Shown here in pieces: positions 25,507 through 32,947 of a DNA stretch of 32,947 bases. Numbering within the stretch: the stretch's first letter is position 1; every line of letters starts with the position of its first letter. The notes below the pieces were generated by a model. The model was given only the letters and a program-made list of their open reading frames with translations. It was not told the origin of the DNA and did not search any database. Source of the DNA: Bacteroidales bacterium (GTDB lineage Bacteria; Bacteroidota; Bacteroidia; Bacteroidales; GCA-2711565); assembly GCA_028280405.1 (NCBI GenBank), contig JANQLW010000015.1, positions 1 to 32,947 of the forward strand, read 5' to 3'. A program made the translations under genes and the position numbers.

Positions 25507-25902
25507 ATGGAATCAAATTATCTTTGTCCGCACTGCCGTGGCTATTTGAATATTGGAGACATGATGATCTTCAAAGTGAAGCAACCAAGTGGAAAAATTG
25601 GCCTGATTATTTTACATACCGATATCGAGAATTACAATGTTCAGTATAACGGAGCTTACAAACCTACCGAAGGTCAAAAATCTGAATTTTATTGTCCATT
25701 ATGTGGTAAATCATTAGAGGACAAAGCTCATAAAGACTTAGCCAGAATAGTAATGCGTTCAGCTGATGGAAAAGATTCAGCGATCATTTTTTCTAAAATT
25801 TATGGCGAACATGCCACTTACCAGGTAGTAGGAGAAGATATTCTAAGCTTTGGAGAGCAAGCCAAACGGTATTATTTAGATCCGGATTGGTTCAAATCTT
25901 AA
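25507..25902 (+). CDS. Small zinc-ribbon protein of unknown function
   Basis: A 131-residue soluble protein. CPHC at residues 7-10 and CPLC at about 63-66 form a likely four-cysteine zinc ribbon; the linker of about 50 residues is long for one ribbon and contains a beta-rich stretch (IGLIILHTDIENYNVQYNGAY). The C-terminal half is about 60 residues with IIFSKIYGEHATYQVVGEDI and ends DPDWFKS. I do not recognise the family. A longer overlapping open frame starting at 25452 is an artefact. It appears to be a single-gene unit downstream of the 59-bp repeats. Confidence 0.7.
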   Translation: MESNYLCPHCRGYLNIGDMMIFKVKQPSGKIGLIILHTDIENYNVQYNGAYKPTEGQKSEFYCPLCGKSLEDKAHKDLARIVMRSADGKDSAIIFSKIYGEHATYQVVGEDILSFGEQAKRYYLDPDWFKS

Positions 25903-25987
25903 ATGTTAGTAAAGGGTAAATTATCAATCATCCGCAAGTTTTTTTTAACTTGATGGTCTAACTTATATTAATCAATAAAAAAATATC

Positions 25988-26371
25988 ATGAAAAAACTAT
26001 TAATCGTTTTAATCCTATCTGTATTTTCAATGAGTATATATGCTCAACAACGTGGAGGCTGGGATCCGGAAGCCAGGCTAAAACAACAAACTGATGCTTT
26101 AATTAAGGAATTAAGTTTAGACAAAGAAACCGGCAAAAAACTTCTGGAGATCAACAAGAAATATATGGAAAAGCAAATGAAGATGTGGGAAGAAATGCGT
26201 GATGGAAGTGGGGATCGGGAAGGAATGAGAGAAAAAATGGAGAAAATGAGGGAGGATCAGGAAAAAGAATATAAAAAGCTTTTTACTGAAGAACAGTTTA
26301 AAAAATACAAGAAATACCAGGAAGAGCGAATGAAGCGCTGGAGACAAGGACGTGGCGGACGTGGAAGATAA
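25988..26371 (+). CDS. Small charged periplasmic protein, Spy/LTXXQ-like
   Basis: A 127-residue secreted protein with a signal peptide ending IYAQ (about residue 20). The mature region is highly charged and helical: LIKELSLDKETGKKLLEINKKY, followed by MKMWEEMRDG and EKMREDQEKEYKKLFTEEQFKKYKKYQEER, then an Arg/Gly-rich tail (RQGRGGRGR). The LSL...FTEEQFKKYKKY pattern fits the Spy/CpxP-like or DUF4890-type periplasmic proteins, which act as small helical chaperones or stress proteins. The exact family is not settled. An intrinsic terminator follows 30 bases after the stop. Confidence 0.7.
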   Translation: MKKLLIVLILSVFSMSIYAQQRGGWDPEARLKQQTDALIKELSLDKETGKKLLEINKKYMEKQMKMWEEMRDGSGDREGMREKMEKMREDQEKEYKKLFTEEQFKKYKKYQEERMKRWRQGRGGRGR

Positions 26372-26401
26372 ACAGCACTTATTTCAATTTCATAGTAAAA
26401 G

Positions 26402-26428
26402 GGAGGCTTCTTAAGGCCTCCTTTTTTT
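26402..26428 (+). terminator. Intrinsic terminator after the Spy-like gene
   Basis: GGAGGC (26402-26407) pairs with GCCTCC (26416-26421) around TTCTTAAG, followed by seven T. Position, stem and T tract are all typical. Confidence 0.85.
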
Positions 26429-26483
26429 GATTATTATTTGAATATTTTCTAATTTCACGCCTCATTTCAAAATTGATTAAAAC

Positions 26484-27020
26484 ATGACTAAAAGAATACT
26501 TATTATAACTCTGATTACCTTATTTAATGTCACTGTATTCTCACAATCAAAAGGCAAATTGGATAAAAGCACCGTAAAGGAACTCGACCTTGAAAGATTT
26601 ATGGGGAAATGGTATGAGATTGCACGTTTTGATCATTCCTTCGAACGTGGGCTGGAAGGAGTTACAGCTACCTATACACTTAAAGAAAATGGGAAGATAG
26701 ATGTATTGAATGAAGGCTATAAAAAGGTTTTAGGTGGTGAACGTTCCAAATCGAGAGGAAAAGCCAAACGCCCTGACCCTAATAAACCTGGAGCATTAAA
26801 GGTTTCATTTTTTTGGTTTTTCTATGCTGATTATTTAGTCATGGAATTGGATCGTGATTACCAATGGGCGCTCATTGGAAGCTCTTCATCTAAATATTTG
26901 TGGATATTAAGTCGTACACCACAATTAAATCACAATGTATTGCAGCATATTATCAACAAAGCAAAGAAAAGAGGCTATAATACTGACAAGCTTATTTATG
27001 TGGATCAGCCTGAGAATTAG
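26484..27020 (+). CDS. Bacterial lipocalin, Blc-like
   Basis: A 178-residue lipocalin. The signature GKWYEIARFDHSFERGLEGVTATYTL is at about residues 41-66, with VLNEGYKK after it and YLWILSRTPQL near the end, as in E. coli Blc. It has a signal peptide (ending TVFSQ, about residue 21) but no lipobox, so it is likely a soluble periplasmic protein rather than the lipid-anchored form. Blc binds lysophospholipids or fatty acids, so an envelope lipid role is likely. It is a single gene. From 27021 to 27245 no further gene is supported. Confidence 0.9.
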   Translation: MTKRILIITLITLFNVTVFSQSKGKLDKSTVKELDLERFMGKWYEIARFDHSFERGLEGVTATYTLKENGKIDVLNEGYKKVLGGERSKSRGKAKRPDPNKPGALKVSFFWFFYADYLVMELDRDYQWALIGSSSSKYLWILSRTPQLNHNVLQHIINKAKKRGYNTDKLIYVDQPEN

Positions 27021-27224
27021 GCTCATTAAAGGATTGAAATATTATTTGCACTTCTGCAAAATATAAAGATGGTGAGTGTGGATGGAGATACAGGAGGATA
27101 TAATTTACAGTTTGCGTTTAGTTCTGCTTTTGTAGTCGCAAAGATTATTTTTAGTTAGTTTTGTTTATCGCCTTTAGGGATAGTCTTTATCAAAAAATAA
27201 TTATCATCCAAGTATTTTCATTTT

Positions 27225-27253
27225 TTTGAAAAATATAATAGGGTATAATTTTG
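27225..27253 (+). promoter_or_regulatory. Strong promoter of the surface-signalling module
   Basis: TTTG at 27225-27228 is separated by 17 bases from TAATTTTG at 27246-27253, matching the Bacteroidota -33/-7 consensus well. It lies 56 bases upstream of the ATG at 27309. Confidence 0.7.
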
Positions 27254-27308
27254 GCTTTGCATCATAACAGTAAAACAACGAATTTTAAAATTTTAAATAC
27301 TTATTGTT

Positions 27309-28589
27309 ATGAAAACTATAAACAACATATTGATGAAAGCAGGCCTTTTTATTCTTATCATATCCTTAGTATCTGTTTCAGATCTAATGGGGGCCAAAAA
27401 GAAGAAATCTTATTCCAACAAAGATTATATTGAATTAACAGGTAGGATCATAGATAAAGATACCAGAGAGCCTTTAATGTTTGCAGCTGTTGCCGTTGAG
27501 GGGGAAAACACCGCTACCATCACCAATGAAGAAGGTGAATTTTTATTAAAAGTATTAAAAACGAGTAATGCCAAAAATATTTTGGTTTCTTATTTAGGCT
27601 ATAAATCGCTTACTTATCCGATAACAAACTTTGGGAAAAAGAAACATACAATTAAAATGGAATCTACTTCCATTTCTCTAAAAGAGGTACATATTACACC
27701 CAGCACTCCTGATCAGATTGTAAAACTTGCATTAAAGAAAGTTGCTGAGAACTATCCGAATAAAGCTCAGAAAATGACCAGTTTTTATCGTGAGTACATA
27801 AAAAAGAAAAGAAAATATGTATCACTTGCTGAAGGGATAATGGACATTTACAAAACAGGATATTTAAATAAATACAGCGATGATCAGGTGAAAATCATCA
27901 AAGGTCGGAAAGGCACTGATACGCGCAGGCTAGATACATTAATGTTAAAAATTCAGGGTGGGCCGGCTACAACATTATTATTAGATGTTGCCAAATATTC
28001 AGACATTATTTTTTATGAGTCCAGTTGGGAAAACTATAAATTTACAATGCAAACACAGCAAATACTCAATGGTCGTGTGAATTATGTAATTGGCTTTCAG
28101 CAAATGTATAGATCAGTAAATCCAATGTATACAGGAGTGTTATACATCGACACTGAAAACCTGGCAATCTCGGGAGCAGACTTTCAACTTAATATGGATG
28201 GTTTATATTCACCAAGTTCATTTTTTGTAAAGAAAAAGCCGGCAGGTGTAAAAATAGAGCCTACTTCTGCTGCTTATAAAGTCAGATTCCGAGAACAAAA
28301 TGACAAATGGTATTTCTACTATGCAAGAGCTGAATTGAAATTCAAAGCAAAATGGAAAAAAAGATTGTTTGCAACCAATTATACAACCTTGTCAGAAATG
28401 GTGATTACGGACAGATTAATGGGTGATGCTACAAAAATGAAAAACAAAGAAAGATTTAAGAATAGAAATTTCTTTGCTCAGGAAGTTAAAAACTTTTACG
28501 ATGAAGAGTACTGGGGAGCATACAATACCATTAAACCTGATGATTCGATTGAAAGTGCAATCAGAAGGCTAAAAAGAATAAATAGATAA
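27309..28589 (+). CDS. Secreted CarboxypepD-like protein with unrecognised C-terminal domain
   Basis: A 426-residue exported protein. After a signal peptide (about 1-29), a carboxypeptidase-like regulatory domain spans about 42-125 (LTGRIIDKDTREPLMFAAVAV ... LLVSYLGYKS-like end). From about 127 to 420 there is a basic, beta-rich domain with NYPNKAQKMTSFYREY, DIYKTGY and TGVLYIDTENLAISGADFQL. The same C-terminal arrangement recurs in the protein at 30241, so the two are paralogues. No TonB plug or barrel is present. An open frame starting at 27251 overlaps it but is not real. It precedes the ECF sigma gene by 107 bases, separated by a hairpin. Confidence 0.75.
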   Translation: MKTINNILMKAGLFILIISLVSVSDLMGAKKKKSYSNKDYIELTGRIIDKDTREPLMFAAVAVEGENTATITNEEGEFLLKVLKTSNAKNILVSYLGYKSLTYPITNFGKKKHTIKMESTSISLKEVHITPSTPDQIVKLALKKVAENYPNKAQKMTSFYREYIKKKRKYVSLAEGIMDIYKTGYLNKYSDDQVKIIKGRKGTDTRRLDTLMLKIQGGPATTLLLDVAKYSDIIFYESSWENYKFTMQTQQILNGRVNYVIGFQQMYRSVNPMYTGVLYIDTENLAISGADFQLNMDGLYSPSSFFVKKKPAGVKIEPTSAAYKVRFREQNDKWYFYYARAELKFKAKWKKRLFATNYTTLSEMVITDRLMGDATKMKNKERFKNRNFFAQEVKNFYDEEYWGAYNTIKPDDSIESAIRRLKRINR

Positions 28590-28619
28590 AAATGTCGATT
28601 CCAGTTCTACATATCATCC

Positions 28620-28660
28620 CGATCAGAAAGATTGTCACATTTTAGTGATCTTTCTGATCG
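28620..28660 (+). terminator. Long hairpin between the CarboxypepD gene and the sigma gene
   Basis: CGATCAGAAAGA (28620-28631) pairs fully with TCTTTCTGATCG (28649-28660); inside, TCAC pairs with GTGA after a three-base bulge (TTG), giving a 16-bp stem around a six-base loop. It starts 30 bases after the stop codon and is followed by CTTTT, then the TAATTTTG promoter box. It may be a terminator or, because its right arm covers the expected -33 position, an operator. Confidence 0.7.
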
Positions 28661-28664
28661 CTTT

Positions 28665-28672
28665 TAATTTTG
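28665..28672 (+). promoter_or_regulatory. Putative -7 box for the second ECF sigma operon
   Basis: TAATTTTG matches TAnnTTTG, 24 bases before the GTG at 28697, and abuts the hairpin at 28620-28660. Confidence 0.55.
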
Positions 28673-28696
28673 TATATTGTAGAAAAGAATTAAAGA

Positions 28697-29242
28697 GTGC
28701 AAATAAAGAAGTTAAATAATTTTGAATCGATTAAGAAGGGCAGTATAAAATCCTTTGAAATTCTTTTCAGGGCTTATTATAAACCTTTGTTAATATACAG
28801 CAAAAAGATCGTAGGAAATAAAGAAGATGCAGATGAAGTGGTTCAGGATATATTTTACAAATTATGGGAGAAAAGGAAAACTTTGGATATTAATACTTCT
28901 ATAAACTCTTATTTGTACCGGTCGACTTACAATAATAGTTTGCAATTATTAAGAAGGAAAAAATTAGATTTTAAATATCAACAATACAAAACATATCAGG
29001 AAGAAAGATCAATCAATCCTAGCGATGAAATGATAGCCACTGAATTGAATCATAAAATCGGGGAACTGTTGGAAGCGCTTCCTGAAAGCTGTAAAAGGAT
29101 TTTTAAATTAAACCGTTATAAAGGGATGAAATACCAGGAAATAGCAGATCAGTTATCAATTTCCATAAAAACGGTAGAAGCAAATATGACGAGAGCATTA
29201 AAACATTTTAGAGAAAACTTAAAAGAATATACTGTAAAATAG
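28697..29242 (+). CDS. ECF sigma-70 factor, Bacteroidota FecI-like
   Basis: A 181-residue ECF sigma factor. Region 2 includes FEILFRAYYKPLLIYSKKIVGNKEDADEVVQDIFYKLWEKR (residues about 14-58) and SINSYLYRSTYNNSLQLLRRKK. Region 4 (about 120-175) includes LPESCKRIFKLNRYKGMKYQEIADQLSISIKTVEANM. This corresponds to the group that partners FecR anti-sigma factors in Bacteroidota. The start is GTG; MQIKKLNNFESIKKG is a reasonable beginning and the next ATG is far inside. The FecR gene starts 13 bases after the stop. It would be released by a surface signal to transcribe a target set, possibly including its own flanking genes. Confidence 0.88.
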   Translation: MQIKKLNNFESIKKGSIKSFEILFRAYYKPLLIYSKKIVGNKEDADEVVQDIFYKLWEKRKTLDINTSINSYLYRSTYNNSLQLLRRKKLDFKYQQYKTYQEERSINPSDEMIATELNHKIGELLEALPESCKRIFKLNRYKGMKYQEIADQLSISIKTVEANMTRALKHFRENLKEYTVK

Positions 29243-29255
29243 AAGAAGATAAACG

Positions 29256-30239
29256 ATGAAAAGAGACATCAATAACATATGGGGAAAGATATGCAGTTAT
29301 TTTTCTAATGAATTAACTGGCGCAGAAAAGGAAAGTTTAAAGGCTGAGCTCAATCACTCTGTGCATGCAGATTTATTTGCAATGGTAGAAGATGATTCGA
29401 ATAAGATCAGTAATACCAATTATATGTTTGATTCGGAAACGGATCAGGCATGGAATCATTTCAAAGCAGATGTGAAATCTGATCCAGGAAATAAAGTGAT
29501 CAGGTTTAGCAATAATCCATTATTAAAGATTGCAGCTAGCATTGTATTTCTTTTTGGTTTAGCATGGTTAACTTATAATGTTTATGATAATTTCTTTGGA
29601 ATGCAGGAAACTGAAACGTTAGCAGCTCATACGGAAGAAATTTTACCGGACGGAACCAAAGTATTTTTAAATGCAAACAGTAAGATTGAATATCCACCTA
29701 AATTTGCTAAAGACAAAAGGGAGGTAAAAATTAGCGGAGAAGTATTTTTTGATGTTGTGAAGAACATTAAACAGCCATTTATTATCAAATCAGAGAATGC
29801 TGTCATTAAAGTATTAGGAACATCTTTTAATGTTAATACAAACTCCTCATTAAATATGACTGAAGTTTTGGTTGAAAGTGGTAAAGTAAGTTTATCTGCA
29901 TTAAACAGTGCTAAAGAAATCATTTTAACCAAAGGGCAATCTGGAATAGTACAAAACGAAGATGTTATAAAAACCACCATTACGGATATCAATTATTTAT
30001 CCTGGAAAACCCAACTACTCGACTTTAGAGATGATTCACTTGAATACGTTATAGAGGTATTAAATAAAACTTATACAAATAATATTATTTTAGACCTAAA
30101 AAGCCCGTCTGATTTAAAATTATATTCTAAATTTGACAGAGTACCTTTAAATACAGTAGTGGAGTCGATATGTTTAACTTTTGGGTTGAAGTACGAATAT
30201 ATTGACAATGATGTAATTATCTCAACCAAATCAGATTAA
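29256..30239 (+). CDS. FecR-family anti-sigma factor
   Basis: A 327-residue inner-membrane regulator. The N-terminal cytoplasmic part (about 1-88) would bind the sigma factor. One membrane helix (about 89-108, LLKIAASIVFLFGLAW) follows. The periplasmic FecR domain (about 118-215) contains EILPDGTKVFLNANSKIEYP and GEVFFDVVKN, and GTSFNVNT. A C-terminal DUF4974-like domain (about 255-325) contains VIEVLNKTYTNNIIL and ICLTFGLKYEYIDNDVIIS, related to STN. In the classical system this region contacts the STN domain of a TonB receptor. Here the next gene, one base downstream, encodes an STN-containing protein without a barrel. The three genes are thus tightly linked. Confidence 0.9.
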   Translation: MKRDINNIWGKICSYFSNELTGAEKESLKAELNHSVHADLFAMVEDDSNKISNTNYMFDSETDQAWNHFKADVKSDPGNKVIRFSNNPLLKIAASIVFLFGLAWLTYNVYDNFFGMQETETLAAHTEEILPDGTKVFLNANSKIEYPPKFAKDKREVKISGEVFFDVVKNIKQPFIIKSENAVIKVLGTSFNVNTNSSLNMTEVLVESGKVSLSALNSAKEIILTKGQSGIVQNEDVIKTTITDINYLSWKTQLLDFRDDSLEYVIEVLNKTYTNNIILDLKSPSDLKLYSKFDRVPLNTVVESICLTFGLKYEYIDNDVIISTKSD

Positions 30240-30240
30240 A

Positions 30241-31776
30241 TTGCAGAAAGCTTTATCAGGCATAGTATTTTTTTTGCTTACAACATTTCAAATCGTTGCA
30301 CAAAATAATAATATATTGCTTGAGTCTTTAAGTATTCGTTTTAATAAAGTAAGCGTTGATTCTGCATTGAACCTTATTGAAAAGCAAATTCCATATTATT
30401 TTTCTTATGATGCTAAGTTCATTAAAGGTCGGGATCAGGTTAGTGAAAAATTTTATAATCAACCGCTAAGCATCATTCTGGATAGTTTATTAAAAGATCC
30501 TTATCTGGAATACAGAGTCATTGATAAGCAAATTGTTATTTATAAAGAAGAGGAAACTGAGAATATCCTTTCTGAAAATTCTGAGCATAAAAATATTGAA
30601 AAAATTTGTTCAGGAGTTGTAATTGGTGAAGATGAAAATGTAAATCTACCTTACGCTACGATCAGAGTAAATAATACTGCTTATGGCACTGTTACCAATC
30701 AGGATGGACAATTCATCATTAAGCTTAGCCAAGAATATTTAAATGATAGTTTGCTGATTTCTTATATGGGGTATAGCCCACAATTAATAGCTGTAAAGGG
30801 TCTCAAAGAGTATAACATATTTAAGCTTAAAGCTCAGTCCATTTCTTTACAGGAAGTAATAATAAGATGGCATGATCCCAGAAAACTTTTAGAAAATGCT
30901 TTATATAAAATAAAAGATAATTACCCTCAACAAGCCAGTCACCTAAGGTCCTTTTACAGGGAAAGCCTAAAGCGAAATAATCGGTATATGTTATATATTG
31001 AAAGTTTACTGGATATTTACAAAAGCAGATACCGGCCAACTTTATTTCATGACAAAGCCAGATTATTAAAACTGAGAAAGTTTACGGATATCAACTCCAG
31101 TGACACTTTACTTTTCAAACTACAGGGAGGTATCAATGCATGTATAATGCTTGATATTGTTAAGAATCCTTTTGACTTCCTAAGATATTATGCGCTGGAC
31201 AAATATGAATTTAAATATGAAGGAATACAACAATTGGAAAACAATAAAGTTTATTGTATCTCTTTTGTGCCCTCAAAAACTCATCCTAATCCCGATTTTG
31301 AAGGGACCATATATATTGACACTAAATCTAATGCTATAACCAAGGTACAGTTTGCCTATACTAAAACCAGTATCAGAGGAGCAAAAAAGACATTTGTGAT
31401 CAGAAAGAAACGTGGGGTTAAAGTATATCCGAAATCCATAAAGTATACAGTATCCTATAAAGAGTATAATGGAAAATATTACATCAATCACGTTTTAGGT
31501 GAAATGATATATAAGGCAAAATTGAAACGCAAATTACTTGCTTCAAAGTATAAGATTCATTTTGAAATGATCACCACTGATATTACAACTCAAAATATTA
31601 ATAGGATTAAAAGAAGTGAACAATTTAAAACCAACCAGATCTTAACGGACTTTAAACCGTCCAGATATCAGAAGATGGATAAATTCTGGGAATATTCAAA
31701 CAATATCATTCCTGAGTCCGATTTATTAAAAGCCCTTGAAAACTTTAAAGTAGAAGAACTTACAATTAATGAATAA
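30241..31776 (+). CDS. STN-CarboxypepD protein lacking a TonB barrel
   Basis: A 511-residue exported protein from a TTG start, one base after the fecR stop. Order: signal peptide (1-21); an STN (secretin/TonB N-terminal) signalling domain (about 25-100, ILLESLSIRFNKVSVDSALNLI and PYYFSYDAKFIKG); a carboxypeptidase-like regulatory domain (about 122-205, VVIGEDENVNLPYATIRV); and a basic C-terminal domain (about 210-500) with NYPQQASHLRSFYRES, DIYKSRY and EGTIYIDTKSNAITKVQFAY. In known FecIRA systems the STN is attached to a plug and barrel, which this protein lacks. The C-terminal domain matches that of the protein at 27309 in order and motifs. Its function is unknown. The gene closes the module. 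Confidence 0.8.
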   Translation: MQKALSGIVFFLLTTFQIVAQNNNILLESLSIRFNKVSVDSALNLIEKQIPYYFSYDAKFIKGRDQVSEKFYNQPLSIILDSLLKDPYLEYRVIDKQIVIYKEEETENILSENSEHKNIEKICSGVVIGEDENVNLPYATIRVNNTAYGTVTNQDGQFIIKLSQEYLNDSLLISYMGYSPQLIAVKGLKEYNIFKLKAQSISLQEVIIRWHDPRKLLENALYKIKDNYPQQASHLRSFYRESLKRNNRYMLYIESLLDIYKSRYRPTLFHDKARLLKLRKFTDINSSDTLLFKLQGGINACIMLDIVKNPFDFLRYYALDKYEFKYEGIQQLENNKVYCISFVPSKTHPNPDFEGTIYIDTKSNAITKVQFAYTKTSIRGAKKTFVIRKKRGVKVYPKSIKYTVSYKEYNGKYYINHVLGEMIYKAKLKRKLLASKYKIHFEMITTDITTQNINRIKRSEQFKTNQILTDFKPSRYQKMDKFWEYSNNIIPESDLLKALENFKVEELTINE

Positions 31777-31800
31777 TGAAAAGTGAAAAATAATTTTTCA

Positions 31801-32637
31801 TTATTCAAGGCAATCGCATTTAATGCTTTTCTCGTATTGGTGCATTGCCCTCATACTCATACCCATATTAGAAAATCCTCCATCATGGAACAGATTCTGC
31901 ATAGTAACTTTACGGGTTAAATCCGAGAACAAGGTAATACAATAATCTGCACACTCCAGAGCTGTAGCATTACCTAGTGGGGACATACGTTCTGTAAAGT
32001 CCATCAGGCCAACCAGATCACGAATACCACTACCTGCAGTAGTTGGGGTTGGGGATTGAGAAATGGTATTGATTCGAACCTTCTTCTCACGTCCGTAAAT
32101 ATAGCCAAAACTACGTGCTATGGATTCTAATAATGCTTTCGCATCAGCCATATCATTATATCCGAACAAAGTTCTTTGTGCAGCAATATAAGACAGTCCT
32201 ACAACTGAGCCCCAGTCATTGATAGCATCCAGTTTAAAGGCAGTTTGGAGCATCTTATGAAATGAAACTGCTGAAATGTCTAATGTTTTATTCAGATAAT
32301 TATAATTGAGGTCGCTATAAACTCTCTTCTTACGAACGTTAAGAGACATTCCGATGGAATGGAGAATAAAATCTACTTTACCGCCGAGATGGTCCATAGA
32401 TTTTTCCATGAGTTCATGAAGATCTTCTTGATTGGTAGCATCTGCAGGGATCACGATCGTATTAGCTTTCTCAGCTAATTCGTTGATGGTTCCAAAACGA
32501 ATCGAAGTTGGCGTATTTGTCAAAGTGAATTGAGCACCTTCTTCCAATGCACGTTCAGCAACTTTCCAGGCAATCGATTTATCATCAAGTGCACCGAAGA
32601 TAATTCCCTTTTTTCCTTTTAGTAAGTTATAAGCCAT
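31801..32637 (-). CDS. fabI: Enoyl-[acyl-carrier-protein] reductase (NADH)
   Basis: A 278-residue SDR-family enzyme catalysing the last reduction step of fatty-acid elongation. The N-terminus MAYNLLKGKKGIIFGALDDKSIAWKVA is the usual FabI cofactor region; FILHSIGMS follows at about residue 90-98. The catalytic pattern YIAAQRTLFGYNDMADAKALLES contains the two Tyr and Lys of the Y-x6-Y-x6-K arrangement. QSPTPTTAGSGI fits the mobile loop region, and the C-terminus ends in FHDGGFSNMGMSMRAM. This layout is typical of Bacteroidota FabI. Its leader has a small CCCG/CGGG hairpin (32653-32666) and a TAAATTTG -7 box. The stop is 24 bases from the convergent signalling gene. Confidence 0.93.
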   Translation of the reverse strand: MAYNLLKGKKGIIFGALDDKSIAWKVAERALEEGAQFTLTNTPTSIRFGTINELAEKANTIVIPADATNQEDLHELMEKSMDHLGGKVDFILHSIGMSLNVRKKRVYSDLNYNYLNKTLDISAVSFHKMLQTAFKLDAINDWGSVVGLSYIAAQRTLFGYNDMADAKALLESIARSFGYIYGREKKVRINTISQSPTPTTAGSGIRDLVGLMDFTERMSPLGNATALECADYCITLFSDLTRKVTMQNLFHDGGFSNMGMSMRAMHQYEKSIKCDCLE

Positions 32638-32693
32638 AGCTCTAGTTTTTATCCCGCAGAAACGGGAGTCGTGTTTAGATACATTGTTGGCGG

Positions 32694-32701
32694 CAAATTT
32701 A
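32694..32701 (-). promoter_or_regulatory. Putative -7 box for fabI
   Basis: On the minus strand this reads TAAATTTG, matching TAnnTTTG, 56 bases before the start codon. That leaves a leader of about 50 bases holding a short GC hairpin (32653-32666). Confidence 0.55.
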
Positions 32702-32798
32702 AGAAATTATTTATAATGGATAAAAATAATATTTCAAGTCAAATGCTTATTTAAACAAGATTCTATATAAAATCATAATATTGTCTAAATAAGGAATG

Positions 32799-32856
32799 CT
32801 TCGACAAGCTCAGCAACCGCTAAAGGGAAGCAATCCCATGGCTGTCATTTAAGCTG
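32799..32856. repeat. Dispersed intergenic repeat cluster
   Basis: The 310 bases after fabI hold no gene. CTTCGACAAGCTCAGC (32799-32814) relates to the 59-bp repeats at 25328-25445. AGGGAAGCAATCCC (32824-32837) relates to the inverted repeats at 19106 and 19175. ATGGCTGTCATTTAAGCTG (32838-32856) is the inverse of 2092-2110 with two mismatches. Three repeat families therefore meet here. The window ends in CATGTCATCCTGTC, which resembles 7780-7792. Confidence 0.6.
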
Positions 32857-32947
32857 TTTATATCATTGACTTTTATTGTTCTACAGAAATAAAAGCCTTT
32901 AATCATCTTAATCACTGCAGCCAGTGAACCCTCCATGTCATCCTGTC

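Noticed and set aside
26117-26347. Minus-strand open frame inside the Spy-like gene
   Set aside because: It is the antisense reading of a Lys/Glu-rich coding sequence, giving a Phe/Leu/His-rich chain.
27069-27158. A possible 29-residue open frame starting ATGGTGAGTG
   Set aside because: No recognisable motif, no promoter box and no conservation information; too short to support.
27251-27433. A 60-residue open frame overlapping the CarboxypepD gene
   Set aside because: It starts within the promoter box at 27246-27253 and overlaps a well-supported signal peptide in another frame.

Overview
The window looks like chromosomal DNA from a member of the Bacteroidota. It is AT-rich. Several genes are preceded by the TAnnTTTG -7 promoter box typical of that phylum. 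The gene families also fit: a TonB-dependent receptor with an N-terminal carboxypeptidase-like domain, a FecR/ECF sigma pair, a PadR-PspC pair, a fused E1 alpha-beta 2-oxoacid dehydrogenase, an LVIVD-repeat lipoprotein and Bacteroidota-type FabI and pyruvate kinase. I cannot place it below phylum. No rRNA, tRNA, CRISPR array, transposase or phage gene was seen.

Layout. 1-198 is the tail of a DUF2891-type protein, followed by a long nested palindromic repeat (363-700). 743-4186 holds a MATE exporter and a PadR regulator coupled to a PspC membrane protein. 4199-7680 holds a short-chain dehydrogenase diverging from the fused E1 dehydrogenase. 7844-9456 is a membrane PH-like protein overlapping an ATP-grasp enzyme. 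9615-12452 is a His-rich small membrane protein and a TonB receptor with a Cys-x-x-Cys plug, closed by a perfect terminator. 12569-14470 encodes a predicted outer-membrane barrel and an LVIVD lipoprotein. 14550-16447 is an ECF sigma factor overlapping an anti-sigma-like protein with a barrel-like C-terminus. 16493-19061 has a His-rich lipoprotein, a small barrel protein, a methyltransferase and a hemolysin III-type membrane protein. 19435-22898 has pyruvate kinase and a large TPR protein. 22891-25296 is a p-aminobenzoate locus (pabC, pabB, divergent pabA) with an S4 RNA-binding protein. 25507-27020 has a zinc-ribbon protein, a small charged secreted protein and a lipocalin. 27309-31776 is a cell-surface signalling module, and 31801-32637 is fabI.

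How genes work together. The most unusual part is 27309-31776. An ECF sigma factor and a FecR anti-sigma factor are followed, one base later, by an exported protein carrying the STN signalling domain that normally sits on TonB receptors. Here STN is joined to a carboxypeptidase-like domain and a C-terminal domain I do not recognise, with no plug or barrel. The gene upstream of the sigma factor encodes a paralogue with the same C-terminal domain but no STN. This suggests a surface-signalling circuit that senses something other than TonB-dependent import.

Intergenic DNA carries several dispersed repeat families: REP-like palindromes at 363-700 with a partial copy near 19236, a 59-bp tandem repeat at 25328-25445 with a related motif at 32799, and a motif shared between 2091-2122 and 32824-32856.
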